Assembly: GCF_016545825.1 (NCBI RefSeq)
Contig: NC_052621.1
Span: forward strand, 26,562,940-26,626,939
DNA from: Eucalyptus grandis
Lineage: Eukaryota; Streptophyta; Magnoliopsida; Myrtales; Myrtaceae
Direction: 5' to 3'
DNA: 64,000 nt
Part shown: one piece after another, positions 1 through 11,321 of the stretch
Layout: every line of letters begins with the position of its first letter
Position numbering within the stretch: position 1 is the first letter of the stretch
Made by a program: the position numbers and the translations under genes
The notes under the pieces: generated by a model
Databases searched by the model: none
What the model saw: only the letters and a program-made list of their open reading frames with translations
What the model was told of the DNA's origin: nothing

Positions 1-3000
1 TTTTAAGTACAGCAAGGGCTTCGGCTAATCATTTAGGATAATATAAGTTGACAATGAGCTACTTGTAACAGCTACTATAATAGTAGCATTAGTAGGGGAA
101 ATGCTTAGGACATAAACAATACCAAGAATGAAAACTATCAAGGTGATCGGAGTGAGATACTAAAGAGATCCAGCGTAATCTGAAGCAAGTTGTAGTGCGA
201 CGAGGCACCAGTACTCGTCCCCCCACTGTTGACACTTATGCAGTGCATGAACGGTATGAAAATCACACACGACCAAGAATTGGATAATTCGAGACTCAAG
301 GCTCGCCACCGGAGGCCACGAATTTGCTCAATTTGGCAAGGCTTGAGGCTTAGCGGCCACTCATTTCACAGAATTCAATCGGCCCCACAAATATCAATCT
401 CATATAATAGTCCCATATGATGCATTGGTTCTAGAGCAACATAAATACCAAGTACACAAACGCAAAGCGATTTTAATGTGAAGATCCTCCTTTCAATCCT
501 TTTGCTGTACAGGTTCCTCTTTCTGAGTTCAATCGATCGTATCGGCCATGATATCCACACTAAGCTTAGCTAGAAACAGTCTTCATTTACCCCACAAGGC
601 GGAGTAGGTTGTTGACTCCATTAATAAGGCACACCTCGAGATTCCCAAGCCATCAAACATGTTCCTTGATATTTATTACTTACATCTTGGTTTGAGAAGC
701 AAGTTATCTCTGTCTTGGTAGCTCCTAGTGGCCATGCCATAGTTGATGCGCAAGGGCCAGCCGTGGTATGCGGGTGGAGTCTTAGGGGTGAGCACTGGTC
801 GACTAACTATTCCCAGCATTTTAGCAATTCTCTGCTTCTTTGCCAGCAATAGAAACAAATTTCACCAAAAAACACTGTGCCTCGTTTACATTGTATCTCT
901 CTTGTTTTTCAACAGGAACCCATCTAGACTCATTTATTGCTTAATTCCTAAATTACAGAAGCCCACAATACTTGCCATATCTCAAAAATGAAGGCACTGT
1001 GTCATTTTCAATTATAATTTCTTTTCAGGTCAACGCTAATTAATCAACCAAAAAAAAAAAAAGCTGCAAATTAATCAACAATCCTTCATCTTATCTTATT
1101 GTAGTATTAATAAACGATTTTACCTCCATCACTATAAATGTCTACCATCGCACTTTTTGAATGTAGCGATGGATTTAGAACGACACTCAGCAGCAACCCT
1201 GAAAGAGAACCCGTGAAAAGAGGGTACTAGAAAACCTCACGTATATTAAGATAAAAGCTCTCACAACAGCAAAAACGTAAGGAATATATGTACTATGAAT
1301 CCTAAAACTTGTTTTAAAAGTACAATTGAGTCTTAAAACTTGCAAAAAGTGCAATCAAGTTCTAAAACTTCTCAAATTGGTACAATTGAGTCCTAGGTTT
1401 ACACCGGTTTAATCGATCGCCAATAGGGTAGGCTAGTTCGACCTTTTGCTGGTCACTTCTAGACCTCTGGTGACTAGTTCCAGGCTCCCCTGCTCGTCAA
1501 TTTTACCCTTGTGCCCTTACATTTTCACGATTTTGCAAATTTACCCCATTTCTTCTATTATTTTAACTCCTTTAATATTTGTACGATAAAAGGCACAACT
1601 TTTGCATAGTTGTTTTTCTTTACAGCAGCACATTCAACACATCCTAAGACTAACATAGGGTGTCGCCTCATTGGAGAAGTCGTTCATATTTGTATACAAT
1701 CGACGATTCTATGAGAACCAAGATTCGTGCCAAAATTCACTAAACTTTAACCAAATGAGTATGACTAAGTCGAAACCCCTCTTGAACTTGTTCGTGACCA
1801 TTTCCAATTAGAATTAGTCCATTAGATGTCTTAAAAATGAAATTCATGGTTGGCCTCAATCATTTGCCATGACCGGGTCTTGGTCGGGCAGACCGAACCC
1901 AAAGCCGAATATGTCATGCCTTGGTCTAAAATGGACAGCGTGTTTTGGTCATCAACGGCTAAAAATTTCCCCCATGATGATAGGGACTTGTTCCATATGG
2001 TTAAATGTGTAGATAGAAAAATGCATTATTAAGTCTTAGTATCATTTATGCAATGCACATATCTTTATTTAGTTGAATAGTTAAATTGTTATACAGTTGA
2101 TGGAAGAAAAATAGACACCGGAGTTGATCTAGCAGGGGATTGATTAAATTGGAAACCGAATAGGTCAGTATATAGAAGATCTTTAATGCACATATCAAAT
2201 CAGATTGCCCATCACAAACACAACTTCCACCATATGGACTCTCCACATAGTGTTCATTTCATATCCTCAAAAGTTCCTTCTCCATCACTTTTACCACTAA
2301 CATTGCCCATTACTACAAATTGAGGCTAAAAAACAAAAAAATTAACAGCTATCATGGCAAATATGAGGGTAAAGATTACTGATTTATGAAACACATAAAC
2401 AAATAGATGGCCAATGCCAAAGAAAACGGAAAAACCCCATTAAAATCTCAAATGCTACAGATTATGTGTCATTAACAGAAGAAAATTAGAGGAATGAAGT
2501 AGCAATAAAGAAGAGTGAAGAAACCATCAGCCCCTGCCAGTCAAAAGTGACCGAATGGACTAAATTGACACAAATGCAAAAAGTTTAGGAATGACTTGAC
2601 AAAAAAAAATTAGTTTATGGCTAAATTGACACAATTGCAGTAGGGTAAGAATTGTTTTGGTAATTTTACCAAGCTATGTGAGTGGCGATGTGTACTCATG
2701 GAGAAAACTATGAACCGAACTAGTTAAGATTCAATTTTTTTATGAGTTGATTTTTAGTCAAACCTTTGACCAAAAAAATAAAAAAATAAAAAAATCTTCA
2801 AAATAATTTGTTTTAGTATCAACTTGACTTTTGTGTTGAAAATTTCACAAAATTCGATTAAGAACTTTGTTTTTCAAATTTATCAGTTTTAAGTTCTAAG
2901 AAGTTAATAATTTTGTGTCAAATATGAACAATGGGTGACGTAGGCATAGTGGCTGGTCGGGGTGCCGTCACTAAAGGTAGAGGAGCGAGGGATGACTGAT

Positions 3001-3140
3001 TTTGCTCTTTAGGGCGAATTAATGCTAGTGAAAATTACCCAACCTGAACAATATAGACCGAACTGTGTGGTAAGGCGTCGTAAACATATTGAAAAGAAAT
3101 GACAAAAGATCTAGTTGATAGGCCTAGAATTGAAAAGATT
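1..3140. other. Intergenic, no gene seen
   Basis: This AT-rich stretch has only short open frames with no recognisable protein. It contains a small tandem repeat at 1301-1400 (separate entry). A phrase at about 2565-2640, 'actaaattgacacaa' followed by 'gtttagga', resembles the ends of the foldback repeats found elsewhere in the window. Nothing else can be supported. Confidence 0.6.
1301..1400. repeat. About 30-bp tandem repeat, three units
   Basis: Three imperfect head-to-tail units lie at 1301-1331, 1332-1360 and 1361-1391, with a partial fourth to 1400. Each starts with a variant of 'cctaaaactt' and ends with a variant of 'acaattgagt'. The wording resembles the outer ends of the foldback repeats elsewhere in the window, so this may be an amplified repeat terminus. 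That link is inference. Confidence 0.6.
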
Positions 3141-3149
3141 GACCTACTA

Positions 3150-3346
3150 CCACTGTGCATTGGCAGGCTGTGAAACGCAACCTTCAATATTTGGCGAATA
3201 CTCCTCATTGTGGACTTATCTTCACTCACGCTTCTTCACTGGCTCTTCCTGCATTTTCTGATGCTCGCTCAGCTAGTGATCGTGATGACCGTCACTTTGT
3301 TGGAGGATATGTTGAGGAAATTTCCCAAATTGATTTTGAAGATTGA
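3150..3346 (+). mobile_element. Ty1/copia RNase H domain relic
   Basis: The translated frame reads HWQAVKRNLQYLANTPHCGL, then LIFTHASSLALPAFSDARSA and a DDRHFVGGY-like end. This matches the start of the Ty1/copia RNase H domain: HW-x-AVKRILRYL, GL-x-F, then a FSDADWA-type block and a (D)DRRS(T)GGY block. The DADW block has decayed to DARSAS. Only about 60 residues remain, and no integrase or reverse transcriptase is legible upstream, so this is an inactive fragment. Type and orientation are fairly secure; the exact lineage is not. Confidence 0.75.
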
Positions 3347-3349
3347 CAA

Positions 3350-4330
3350 AACATTTCCATAAGTATTCAATGATTCTTATGAAAGAATTTATAGGTGATA
3401 TTCTTGGAGCAATTTGATTGATCAAGAAGTTTTGATGGAAACTTTGATATGGATCATCAGACATTACTCATCAGACTTAGAGAACCAGACTCAAAGACTT
3501 ATCAAGACGTTCTAGTTGCCTATGATTAAGATTGTGTTATGTTATGATAATCAAGGACAACGGTTGAAAGTCTGATTGGATGTGATCAAACATTATCAAT
3601 CAAAACCAAAGTTGTGATTTAATTATTTCCTTTCTTATGTGTTTGTCAAACGGTTAGGAAGAAGATAATATCCTCGTGCAACGGCTAGTAGCAATTGGTT
3701 GGATTTCTTGGCTTATATATAAGGAGTTCCAAAGGAAAGTGTCTCTCGAAGATTTGGATTTCCTTGAACGACTTATTTGAGGCGAAACATTTTTTTTCCA
3801 TTCGTAAGCACTTGATTTATGGAAACCCAAACTGCTGTATGGGCGGCAGAAATTATGAGAAGTATCAACCTCGGCAATCCTAAAGCCATCAAATCTTCTC
3901 AACCAGATCTAGGCCAATAGGTAGATTGGCTGGATAAGTCCTCTAGAGATATGTCCAACAGTCAGCTTGGACTAGGAGGTGTATAAGAGAAGATCTCGAA
4001 GCTAAATGGATTAAAATTAACTCATGAGAATTGAAGCTTTTAATTCCAAAGTTTGAAGAGTGTCTTGATTATACATTTGTCTATGTGAGCATCATTATAT
4101 AACCATTTAGAGGTTAAAAGTGTGTGAGGAGTTATATACATGAGCTTGAGTATTCAGAGCTCAGATCTTATAACCTCTTATCAGTTTTCATCAGTGGATT
4201 TCAGCCAATTGGCTGTAGCGCGAGAGAGTGAATGTAGACTTGCAAAAGCCGAACCATTGTCTCACTACAATATTGGTTTAAATTCTTTCATTTCCACGCA
4301 ATCACCTATTCGCCCCCCTCTAGGTGATAG
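3350..4330 (+). mobile_element. Possible LTR or 3' remnant of a copia element
   Basis: This lies directly downstream of the RNase H relic and ends with a C-rich phrase, 'ttcgcccccctctaggtg', of a kind often seen at the edge of plant LTR elements. It has no coding potential that I recognise and I found no second LTR copy in the window. The call rests mainly on position, so it is weak. The rest of 4330-5100 shows no gene. Confidence 0.3.
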
Positions 4331-5099
4331 ATCTAGCCATCACAGGATATTGTGTTTTTCTTGCCTGAAATCTTATCTCTTGGTGTTCACACAAACAGCG
4401 AACACACAAACAGCAAACTGCGGCACGCTCGAGTACTTGTCTACGAGATCCTCCGAGGCTATCAACTCTCGGTCGCTTCCCTGGTGAATGAAAGCCTATA
4501 ATCTCCCCATTTCTAAAGCCGCACCTTTTACATTTTAGAGAGATGGGAGTAGCTTTCCTCATTAAGGTACTCGTTGGCGTTCGACTTTAGTAATTGACGA
4601 CTTATATCTGGGCATGTTTATTTGGACCGAACTAAACTGGGACGGGATTAGAGGCTTGGTCCCATATGATTTGACTACCGAGATCACAGGGGTTTACTTA
4701 TGAATAGGAATGTGAGTGGGTTGGTAGTTGTCGCTAGCGATATAGTTTGTCTAGTAATTTACTTGATTTTAATAAGATTCTTTTCGACTCGAGTAATTAA
4801 TAGAGTTGAGCTCGTGGTTAAAAATTCTTTGACTTGAACTTCTCGTGTACATTATTAGACAGTCATATTTTACGTACTTAATCATACGCACACATAAGAT
4901 GAAAAAAAAAATTGCTAGATTTTATTTTCATATTTCAAGTTTCAATGCCAGTTCACGATTCAAATTTAATTCAAGTTTCGAGTATAATTTATTAATTGAT
5001 GAATTTGAGCTCAGCCATATTGAAAACTTGTTTAATTGGGCTCGAATTTGATGTTAAAGCAATCCATCCAAAAGTGGAAATTCTATCAAAAAAGGACAA

Positions 5100-5932
5100 A
5101 TATACATAAATGTGAATGAATCCTAGGAGATTGACGTCTCTATCTGCACAAATTTATTTTGCTACCTGGGTCGTTCCTTTTGTCAAAATCTGTCTTTGGA
5201 GTTTGATCCGCCGTTCTTTCGACTATATGCTACCGAGCAGCTCATTATTGTTTCTCCGCTCGATCTCCATGGCATCGAATTCTGAAGTAAGACAATCGTC
5301 GTCACTCAGCATTTGCATCAGTACCCTCTATAGAAGAAACTGGACCGACATGCTCAGAAACCGGATCAAACCAACCAATTCGGTCCAGTCGAATCCAGGC
5401 AGTCCAATATGCTCACCCCCACCCTTTAGTGAGATTTCTATTTTAAATTCCATCAACAACTCCATTGATCTCTCTCTACTTTCCTCTCTCGTCTTTGCTA
5501 TGAAGCTCTACTTTCTCTCTCTTTCACAAACGTGGCCATTGCGTGAGCAAGAGGCTTTCGATTTCGATCAAGATACTGATCGAGGAACCCAAGGGATACG
5601 GAGATTTCGTATCCTTGTGAGAGCTCCTTCAGATCGGAGCCGATCTGGTCGCTGGCTTCCATATATACATATATAGATTAAACGAATGAAACATGATATA
5701 GAGACAAAGATGAAGACCGAGGATGTCATCTCAATTAGATACAACACAAAACATGTGATTTCGATTTTCTTTCATCCTTTGTTATTCATTCTTAGATTGG
5801 TGCATCTTTGGTTGGCGTTTTTCTGCAACATCTCAAATTGATACAACACAAAACATGTGATTTCGATTTTTTTTCATCCTTTACTATTCATCCTTAGATT
5901 GATGCATATTTGGTTAGCGTTTTTCCGCAACA
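5100..5932 (+). mobile_element. Putative copia LTR ahead of gag relic
   Basis: The stretch sits just upstream of a copia gag start (5973). It ends near 'ccgcaaca' and is followed at about 5936-5950 by 'tgcattagagcgaagg'. That looks like a worn version of the usual copia primer-binding site complementary to initiator tRNA-Met (family form 'tggtatcagagc'). An internal 102-bp direct duplication (5727-5931) lies in its last quarter. The 5' end of the LTR is not defined and no intact partner LTR was found. Confidence 0.45.
5727..5931. repeat. 102-bp direct tandem duplication
   Basis: Unit 1 (5727-5828) and unit 2 (5829-5931) both begin with a variant of 'catctcaattgatacaacac' and end with a variant of 'gcgtttttccgcaa'. 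They differ by roughly ten substitutions. The duplication lies inside the putative LTR. Confidence 0.85.
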
Positions 5933-5972
5933 AATTTGCATTAGAGCGAAGGAATTTCAGTTTTTTTTGTTC

Positions 5973-6063
5973 GAGATGACATTTATCAAGTTCGAAGCAG
6001 CGCTCTTTGATGGCCAAAACTATTTTGATCTATGGAAGGTTGCATTGAATTCATGCGAAAAAT
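5973..6063 (+). mobile_element. Ty1/copia gag N-terminus relic
   Basis: Translation from the ATG at 5979 gives MTFIKFEAALFDGQNYFDLW followed by KVALNSC and then a stop. The pattern 'KFE-x-x-x-FDG-x-N-(F/Y)-x-x-W' is typical of plant copia gag N-termini. The frame breaks soon after, so the element is dead. With the RNase H tail at 6864-7058 this suggests one internally deleted copia element, about 5.1-7.15 kb, lacking protease, integrase and reverse transcriptase. Confidence 0.7.
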
Positions 6064-6331
6064 GACTCAGATCAATCATGTTAGGTAGGGTTCCCCCAAC
6101 CAAAAATTAAAATAAATAAATAAGTAATACCCATTTAAAAAATTAGCAAGAAAAAGGCACCCAATAAGAGAGGGAGGGAGAGAGAGAGATTCTGTGAAAG
6201 CTAACAAAGCCCATTGAGCCATGCCGGACTGCCTACCCTTTGCTTTGTATAAGTTTGTCCGCTACTGCCTGCCAAATCAGATTATCACATATTAAAACAT
6301 CATAACAAGCTACTTTAATTTTTGTTATTCA

Positions 6332-6533
6332 ACCATTAGGGTTTACCCTAATGGTCACCCTTCCAATATGGAATGAGGAGTTGGGAGGTTCGAATCTCCA
6401 CTTTTTCAGGGAGGTTGGGGTGGGGACGAATTAGTTTTAGGAGTAGTTTTCGATTCCCACCCCCTGTAAGGAGACAGGGCAAAAGTGAAAGTTAGAATAA
6501 AAGTAGAGTATGACCGACCAAAAAAAAAAATTA
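6332..6533 (+). mobile_element. tRNA-derived SINE with target-site duplication
   Basis: The element begins with 'accattagggtttaccctaa'. It has an A-box-like stretch near 6344-6358 and a clear pol III B box (GGTTCGAATCTCC, 6387-6399). It runs about 190 bp and ends in an A tract at 6520-6530. The 9-bp direct repeat 'tgttattca' flanks it at 6323-6331 and 6534-6542, as expected for LINE-assisted retroposition. It lies between the gag and RNase H relics of the copia element, so it probably inserted into that element. The SINE family was not identified. Confidence 0.8.
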
Positions 6534-6863
6534 TGTTATTCAGGAGTTTTGAGTATTATTCATTTATTGAAGTAATCACATGCTTTAATCACAAAAATAA
6601 CATCGTTATCTTGCAGGTATATGATGTCTTCATCCGGTGTGAATAAGAGTAATTGGAGCAAATTGACCTTTCATCAAATTCCAACAGAAGAACACGTCTC
6701 TTTGAAAGGTTTAAACGAGTCCGACAACTTTCTAGAAGGGTCCAACTTCAATCGAGGTCAATTCAATGCTCAAAAATCAGCAATTGTAAAAATGGGCGTA
6801 TTAGCCATTAACAAGTCAGAACATAGTATGCATTTATGATTTATAAAATCACTTAAACAATTC

Positions 6864-7058
6864 ATGAGTGGCATAAAATTCGCATATGAGGAAGGATTGA
6901 ATGATAATTTCGTAAAAAATCATGTGCAAAATGGTGAAATTAATATTCAATTTATTGATTCAAAGAATCAATTAGTAGATATTTTCATCAAACCTTTGAA
7001 GAAAGGTACGTTTGAATTTATTCGTGAAAAACTGCACATTACTTACCCGTTTGGTTAA
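6864..7058 (+). mobile_element. Ty1/copia RNase H C-terminal relic
   Basis: The frame reads ...FVKNHVQNGEINIQFIDSKN then QLVDIFIKPLKKGTFEFIRE. This matches the conserved copia tail 'H-x-(F)I(R)-(D/N)HVQ-x-G-x-I-x-(I/V)-x-FI-x-(T/S)-x-(N)QLADIFTKPL'. A stop follows at a family-typical distance. An A/G-rich stretch at about 7136-7160 could be the polypurine tract. Upstream, 6621-6839 is open but not recognisable. Inactive fragment. Confidence 0.8.
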
Positions 7059-7309
7059 GGTCTATGCAAGACAGACTCAAAAGTACAATCTTTTTGAAGA
7101 GACGTCACATTTATTATTGGTTGAGTTTATTTTTAAGGGAAAAAAAGAAGGAAACCTGTTTGTTCTTGGCTCTAAGTGTTAAATGTGCCCATTTAGTATT
7201 CTCTGTTTCTTTTGTTTAACAAATGAAATGGAAAACCTTTTTTTAGGTTCAACATGTGGATGACAAAGTCAAAGATATGCTTACCCGGATACTACAACCT
7301 CGCTTCATC

Positions 7310-7690
7310 ATATTCAAGCTTTAGAGGCTAACCTATGCGTGATTTCCTCGATTTTTGACGCGATCGGACGAAATGATTGTTGCCAGAGCATGAACGGACC
7401 TCCGATGAGCAGATCTAAATAGCTACGGACCTCCTGGACGGGCGGCTGGGGATCAACTGAATCTTCTCTCTTTTCTTGCATATATTCCGCAAAGCTCTCA
7501 CCTCTTCTTGCAGTCTTCGCACTGACCTACTTACTGCCCACAACTGACAAAGCCAAATTCCAAAGCATTCTTGACCAACCACAGCATATCGACAGCCGAT
7601 CAACAGTTTCATCACTCCTTTCACTAATTCCACTACGCAGCTGCAACATTGCTCTTTCCTTGCTCTTAACAGTGATTATGCCTGCCATGT
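7310..7690 (-). pseudogene. Unidentified coding-like relic
   Basis: Read on the minus strand, 7690 to about 7315 is nearly open in one frame. It starts RAMLQLRSGISERSDETVDR, has one internal stop, then continues through SFAEYMQEKREDSVDPQPPV and LLIGGPFMLWQQSFRPIASK to a stop. Composition is protein-like and helical, but I recognise no family. Further upstream on the same strand (about 7815-7925) a second short piece reads RTMAKLQERLAELTELERES, like a coiled coil. It may be a decayed gene fragment or chance. Confidence 0.25.
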
Positions 7691-7699
7691 CATTCTTTA

Positions 7700-8690
7700 T
7701 GCAAAAGGGTGTTAATGCAAGTTAGATAATCAGACAAGCATGTGAACAGAAAGTGGTGGTTCTTCATCCTTGTGTTCCCAGGAAGGTTTTCCATTATATA
7801 AGCGCGTGATTTAATATTCAGATATGCTTTCTCTTTCTAGTTCAGTCAGTTCAGCAAGTCTTTCTTGGAGCTTTGCCATAGTTCTGTCATGATCTCCGTG
7901 AGTCACTGAGGCTATATTTGTCAGGATATTTCCGCAATAGGTTTTATAGGGCAGAACAACGACAGGACCATCATTTAAGCTTCTGTATCAGCTATCAGAT
8001 TGTCTCCCCAGCTTTTTGTATGTGAATCATATCGTTAGCAATGCGTTCAAGAAGAAACGAGGCAGAGGAAATGAAGATGCTGAAAAGCTTACAAGCAGCA
8101 CATGAACATGGAAAATTGACAAGGAAAAAGAGCCACTGAGCATCAACGAGAAAGAAAATAAAACCGACACTTTTTGGTCTAGAAACCGGCTTCGTCGCTT
8201 TCAAAAATTCAAATCTCGATTTTTTTACATTATATTTTAGGCTTTTATTTGAGAAAAAAAATAAACGTATTTTAGATCACTTATTTGGACAGCTACAAAA
8301 GAGGAGGAGGGGGGTAGGAACATATGGTGGGGCTCATGTGCGCGCGACGACAACCCACGATGCAAACACGAGGCCAAAGCCAAAGTGTTGGCAGCAAGGG
8401 AGAGCATCTTAGGCTCAATTTCGCCAAAATGCATCTCAGAATAGTGCAGGGCATATTGACCAATGCTTAGATTTAGGTAGTTTTCACCTACCAAAACTTG
8501 TCCGAAAAATCTAGGAGAAAAGTATAACCCTCATATTTCAAGAAAGTCGGCATATTGTCCAACCAAATTCAACATTGGGATTGACTTTTCCTACTTAATG
8601 AAGCAATGCGATACTAATCTACTTATAAGAAATTATATGTCACAAAAGAATTTGAAGGTCATATCAAACACATTTCTATTTTTTTTCTAT
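7700..8690. other. Intergenic, no gene seen
   Basis: Apart from the coiled-coil-like scrap at about 7815-7925 mentioned with the neighbouring relic, I see no coding signal, RNA gene or clear repeat here. Confidence 0.5.
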
Positions 8691-8830
8691 TCCAGAAATA
8701 GAAATTTTGTATAATTATCAAATATATTCGAATACTCAAAAACTCGTCTAGGAAACAAAATTAGAAAAAAAAATATTTTTTAACAAAAATTGTTCCTAAG
8801 AACAAAATAGTTACCAAACAAACCCGATGA
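8680..8830. repeat. AT-rich repeat related to 9380-9540
   Basis: This stretch shares phrases such as 'gaaattttgtataattatcaa' and 'gttaccaaac' with the right half of the insertion at 8977-9545. It looks like a partial, diverged copy of the same non-autonomous element just outside the start of duplication copy A. It has no coding capacity. Confidence 0.45.
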
Positions 8831-8976
8831 TATTTTTTATAATTTTGTGCATCCCAATTGTTTAAGCCTATAACTGGAGGGAGACTTCATGAATATAAGG
8901 CCCATTAAAACACTATAGACAATCAATATAGGAGGATACTTTCAATCAATATAGGAGGATACTTTAAGGGGCTGCA

Positions 8977-9545
8977 TGGGACGTTTTTGTCCCTTGATTT
9001 TTATGTTCTTTTGCTTTCCGGAATAAAAAAAGAACAAAAATCCGTTTGGTAACATTAGTTAATTTTTCTATTTCTCGTAATAGAAAAGTGGTCATGGAAT
9101 AAATTTGGAACATAAATAATAAGTAAAAAAAAAAAACTACTTCTTGTTTTGAGGTACAAATTTTAGAAATAAGTCATTTTTTGCTTTTCAATTTTCCTTT
9201 TGTTCTTCTTCCTTGCGGCGACCATTGTCCTTTGATCTACCGCCGCTCGCCAGCAAACCGTTGCCCAGCCACTTGCGGCGGCGATGGATGGTGGTCGATG
9301 ATCAACGGTCGATGATCAATGTTTGGCAATCAATGAGCAAGAAGAAAAACAAGTAAATACAAAAATTTATGGATTATACCTAACACATTCCTATTCTTTT
9401 TCTACTCGAAAATAAAAATTTTGTATAGTTACCAAACACGCTATTTTACTCATTAATTGTTCTAAAGAGTAGAAATAAAAAAGAACTATTTCTGAAAAGA
9501 AATTGTTTTTCGCAACAGAAATATTACCATTTGCACCCTAGCACT
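8977..9545. mobile_element. Non-autonomous DNA element (hAT-like), inserted in copy A
   Basis: Copy B lacks this block, so its edges are set by comparison: B reads 'gaatactttagcattccc' where A has 570 extra bases. The left end 'ggggctgcatggg' and the inverted right end 'agggtgcaaatgg' form imperfect terminal inverted repeats resembling plant hAT-type MITEs. No transposase is present. A clean 8-bp target duplication was not found; a 23-bp tandem duplication ('caatcaatataggagga...', 8933-8978) abuts the left edge. The class is inferred from the ends. Confidence 0.5.
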
Positions 9546-10857
9546 CCCTCTCATGTGCAAAATGCATTAGGAAAAACAAATGGAATTGATGAATGGGAGC
9601 TGTATGTGCAAAATAAATTGAGGTGGAACCCAACTCTGCTACCATTTTAGAAAATTCAATCCAAAAGTTTAAACTTATAAGTGGAGGTTTAAAGAGCACA
9701 TAAATCCAGTATATAGCTAATGTAGGACGCTTAAATGAAAACCGTCAAATTTGACCAAGCTATTGAGGATTTCAATCCTTAAAAAGTTACACGAAGTTTG
9801 AAAATGAAGTTGATAACGGCTAAGAATAGACTCCACTTTTATCATAACGAACTTGGACTCCATTGTTGTGGAAACAAGTTATTTTGCAATTTCATTGAAG
9901 TTACCTAACTATCTGAAAATTTGAAAAATTTGTAAGTTTTTCAAAATTTGGAGACGAAGTTAATAGATACAGAGAATCTTCATTGCCACTGGGATGAACT
10001 TGGATTTGAGAGTAGAAGCTCATGTAGTTCGAAATTTGTTATGAAACCATTAGATTGGAAATTACCAAATCTCACATAACTCGCGAACCTCTTTGTAGTT
10101 CAGATTCTAACAAATTGTGTATGATCGATGTCGCAAATTGGTTTGTATTTTATGCATTCTTTCTGACATTTGTAGGATTTAATGATCTGACCCTTAAGAC
10201 ACCCTTGATATGAAGTAGAGTGTCGATTTAACGACCTTACATGGCAAAGTTGATTAAAATATGGAGTTTGTTGAGCCAATCATTCCAAGTGAAGAGTGGG
10301 GCAGCAGTTAAAAGTGGACCTCCTTTGCTGTATAAGATTGTTCTCTTTAGTTCTCTGGGTGGACTAATTCGATAGGTTAAGTCTGATGATTGGTTTTAAA
10401 GCACACTCTGGGCATTTTGTTGATATTCTCTTGTTTCTATCTGGAAATAGTAACGTAGCGAATTCTTGAATGTGTAGACTGCGCTTGCGGGAGACTTGAA
10501 TCTTTGGTTGCTTTGGTTTGGGATGGATGCTTTGACGATACCCGGCTTATTCAAACTGTTAGCATTATCGGGTTTGATTGAAATCTCCCGCAGAAGTTTT
10601 TTAAGCCGTATTCCTGGCCCTTTGTGGTTCTTTGACATCGGTTGTGACAGTCACAGTGTGAGATGTAATAAAGCTAATAACATGAGTGGAAGTTACATGA
10701 GAAAGGAGAGCATTTCAGACCGTGCATAACTATGAACTTGATGACGCCATCTTAGTCCGCTACCATATGGATTATGCCGGATCATGCTATATAAATGTAT
10801 TCTGTGTGTCTCAAATTTGACATTTTGGTACTATACTAAGAGTATACCCTTCTGCAG

Positions 10858-11321
10858 GTTCCTGGCAATATCACTGGCATAGTGTATGGCTATTATGCAA
10901 TGAAACTAAAGATAGATGAAGAAGAATATGGCGGTCACGGAGCTCTTCTTCAGGAGGGACTATTTGCCTCCGTGACTCTTTCTGGTATAAGTCTTTTCTG
11001 TGCAAAATGGAAGATGTCATTTTCTTTTTCATCTTTTTCTTTTTGCTTGTGGGGAGATGCCAAGACTTTTGATTTCAAAACTCCTTCTCTTTTTGCCCCT
11101 TGTCTCGTATAGATTAATATCGCATGCTCATTAGTGACCCTTTTCGATGAAGGAAAGAGAGACCTTCAGATTGCATTAACTATTAAACCAGAGAGTTGCA
11201 GCGTGATTCCTTGTTCTTTTCTACGTTGCCCGTTGCCTCTCTTTCCTCCCATGCTTACGACTCTGTCTCTTTTCTCTTTCAGCTTGCATGGATTCTAGTC
11301 TATAGCTTGGCTCATTTCTGA
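10858..11321 (+). pseudogene. RCAF1-like 3' exon copy (pseudo-exons 3 and 4)
   Basis: Positions 10858-10984 match exon 3 of the intact gene (26902-27031) and 11283-11321 match exon 4, which ends in LAWILVYSLAHF and a stop. Relative to the parent, exon 3 lacks one base early ('atatcactggc' against 'atatcatctggc') and two bases late ('gactcttt' against 'gactctcttt'). The reading frame is therefore lost and regained, with a net loss of 3 bases. Acceptor and donor dinucleotides are kept. Exons 1 and 2 and any promoter are absent, so this is a truncated pseudogene made by the segmental duplication. Confidence 0.85.

Noticed and set aside
5116..5676. A 186-residue plus-strand frame
   Set aside because: It lies in the putative copia LTR, has no domain, and looks like chance openness in serine-rich low-complexity sequence.
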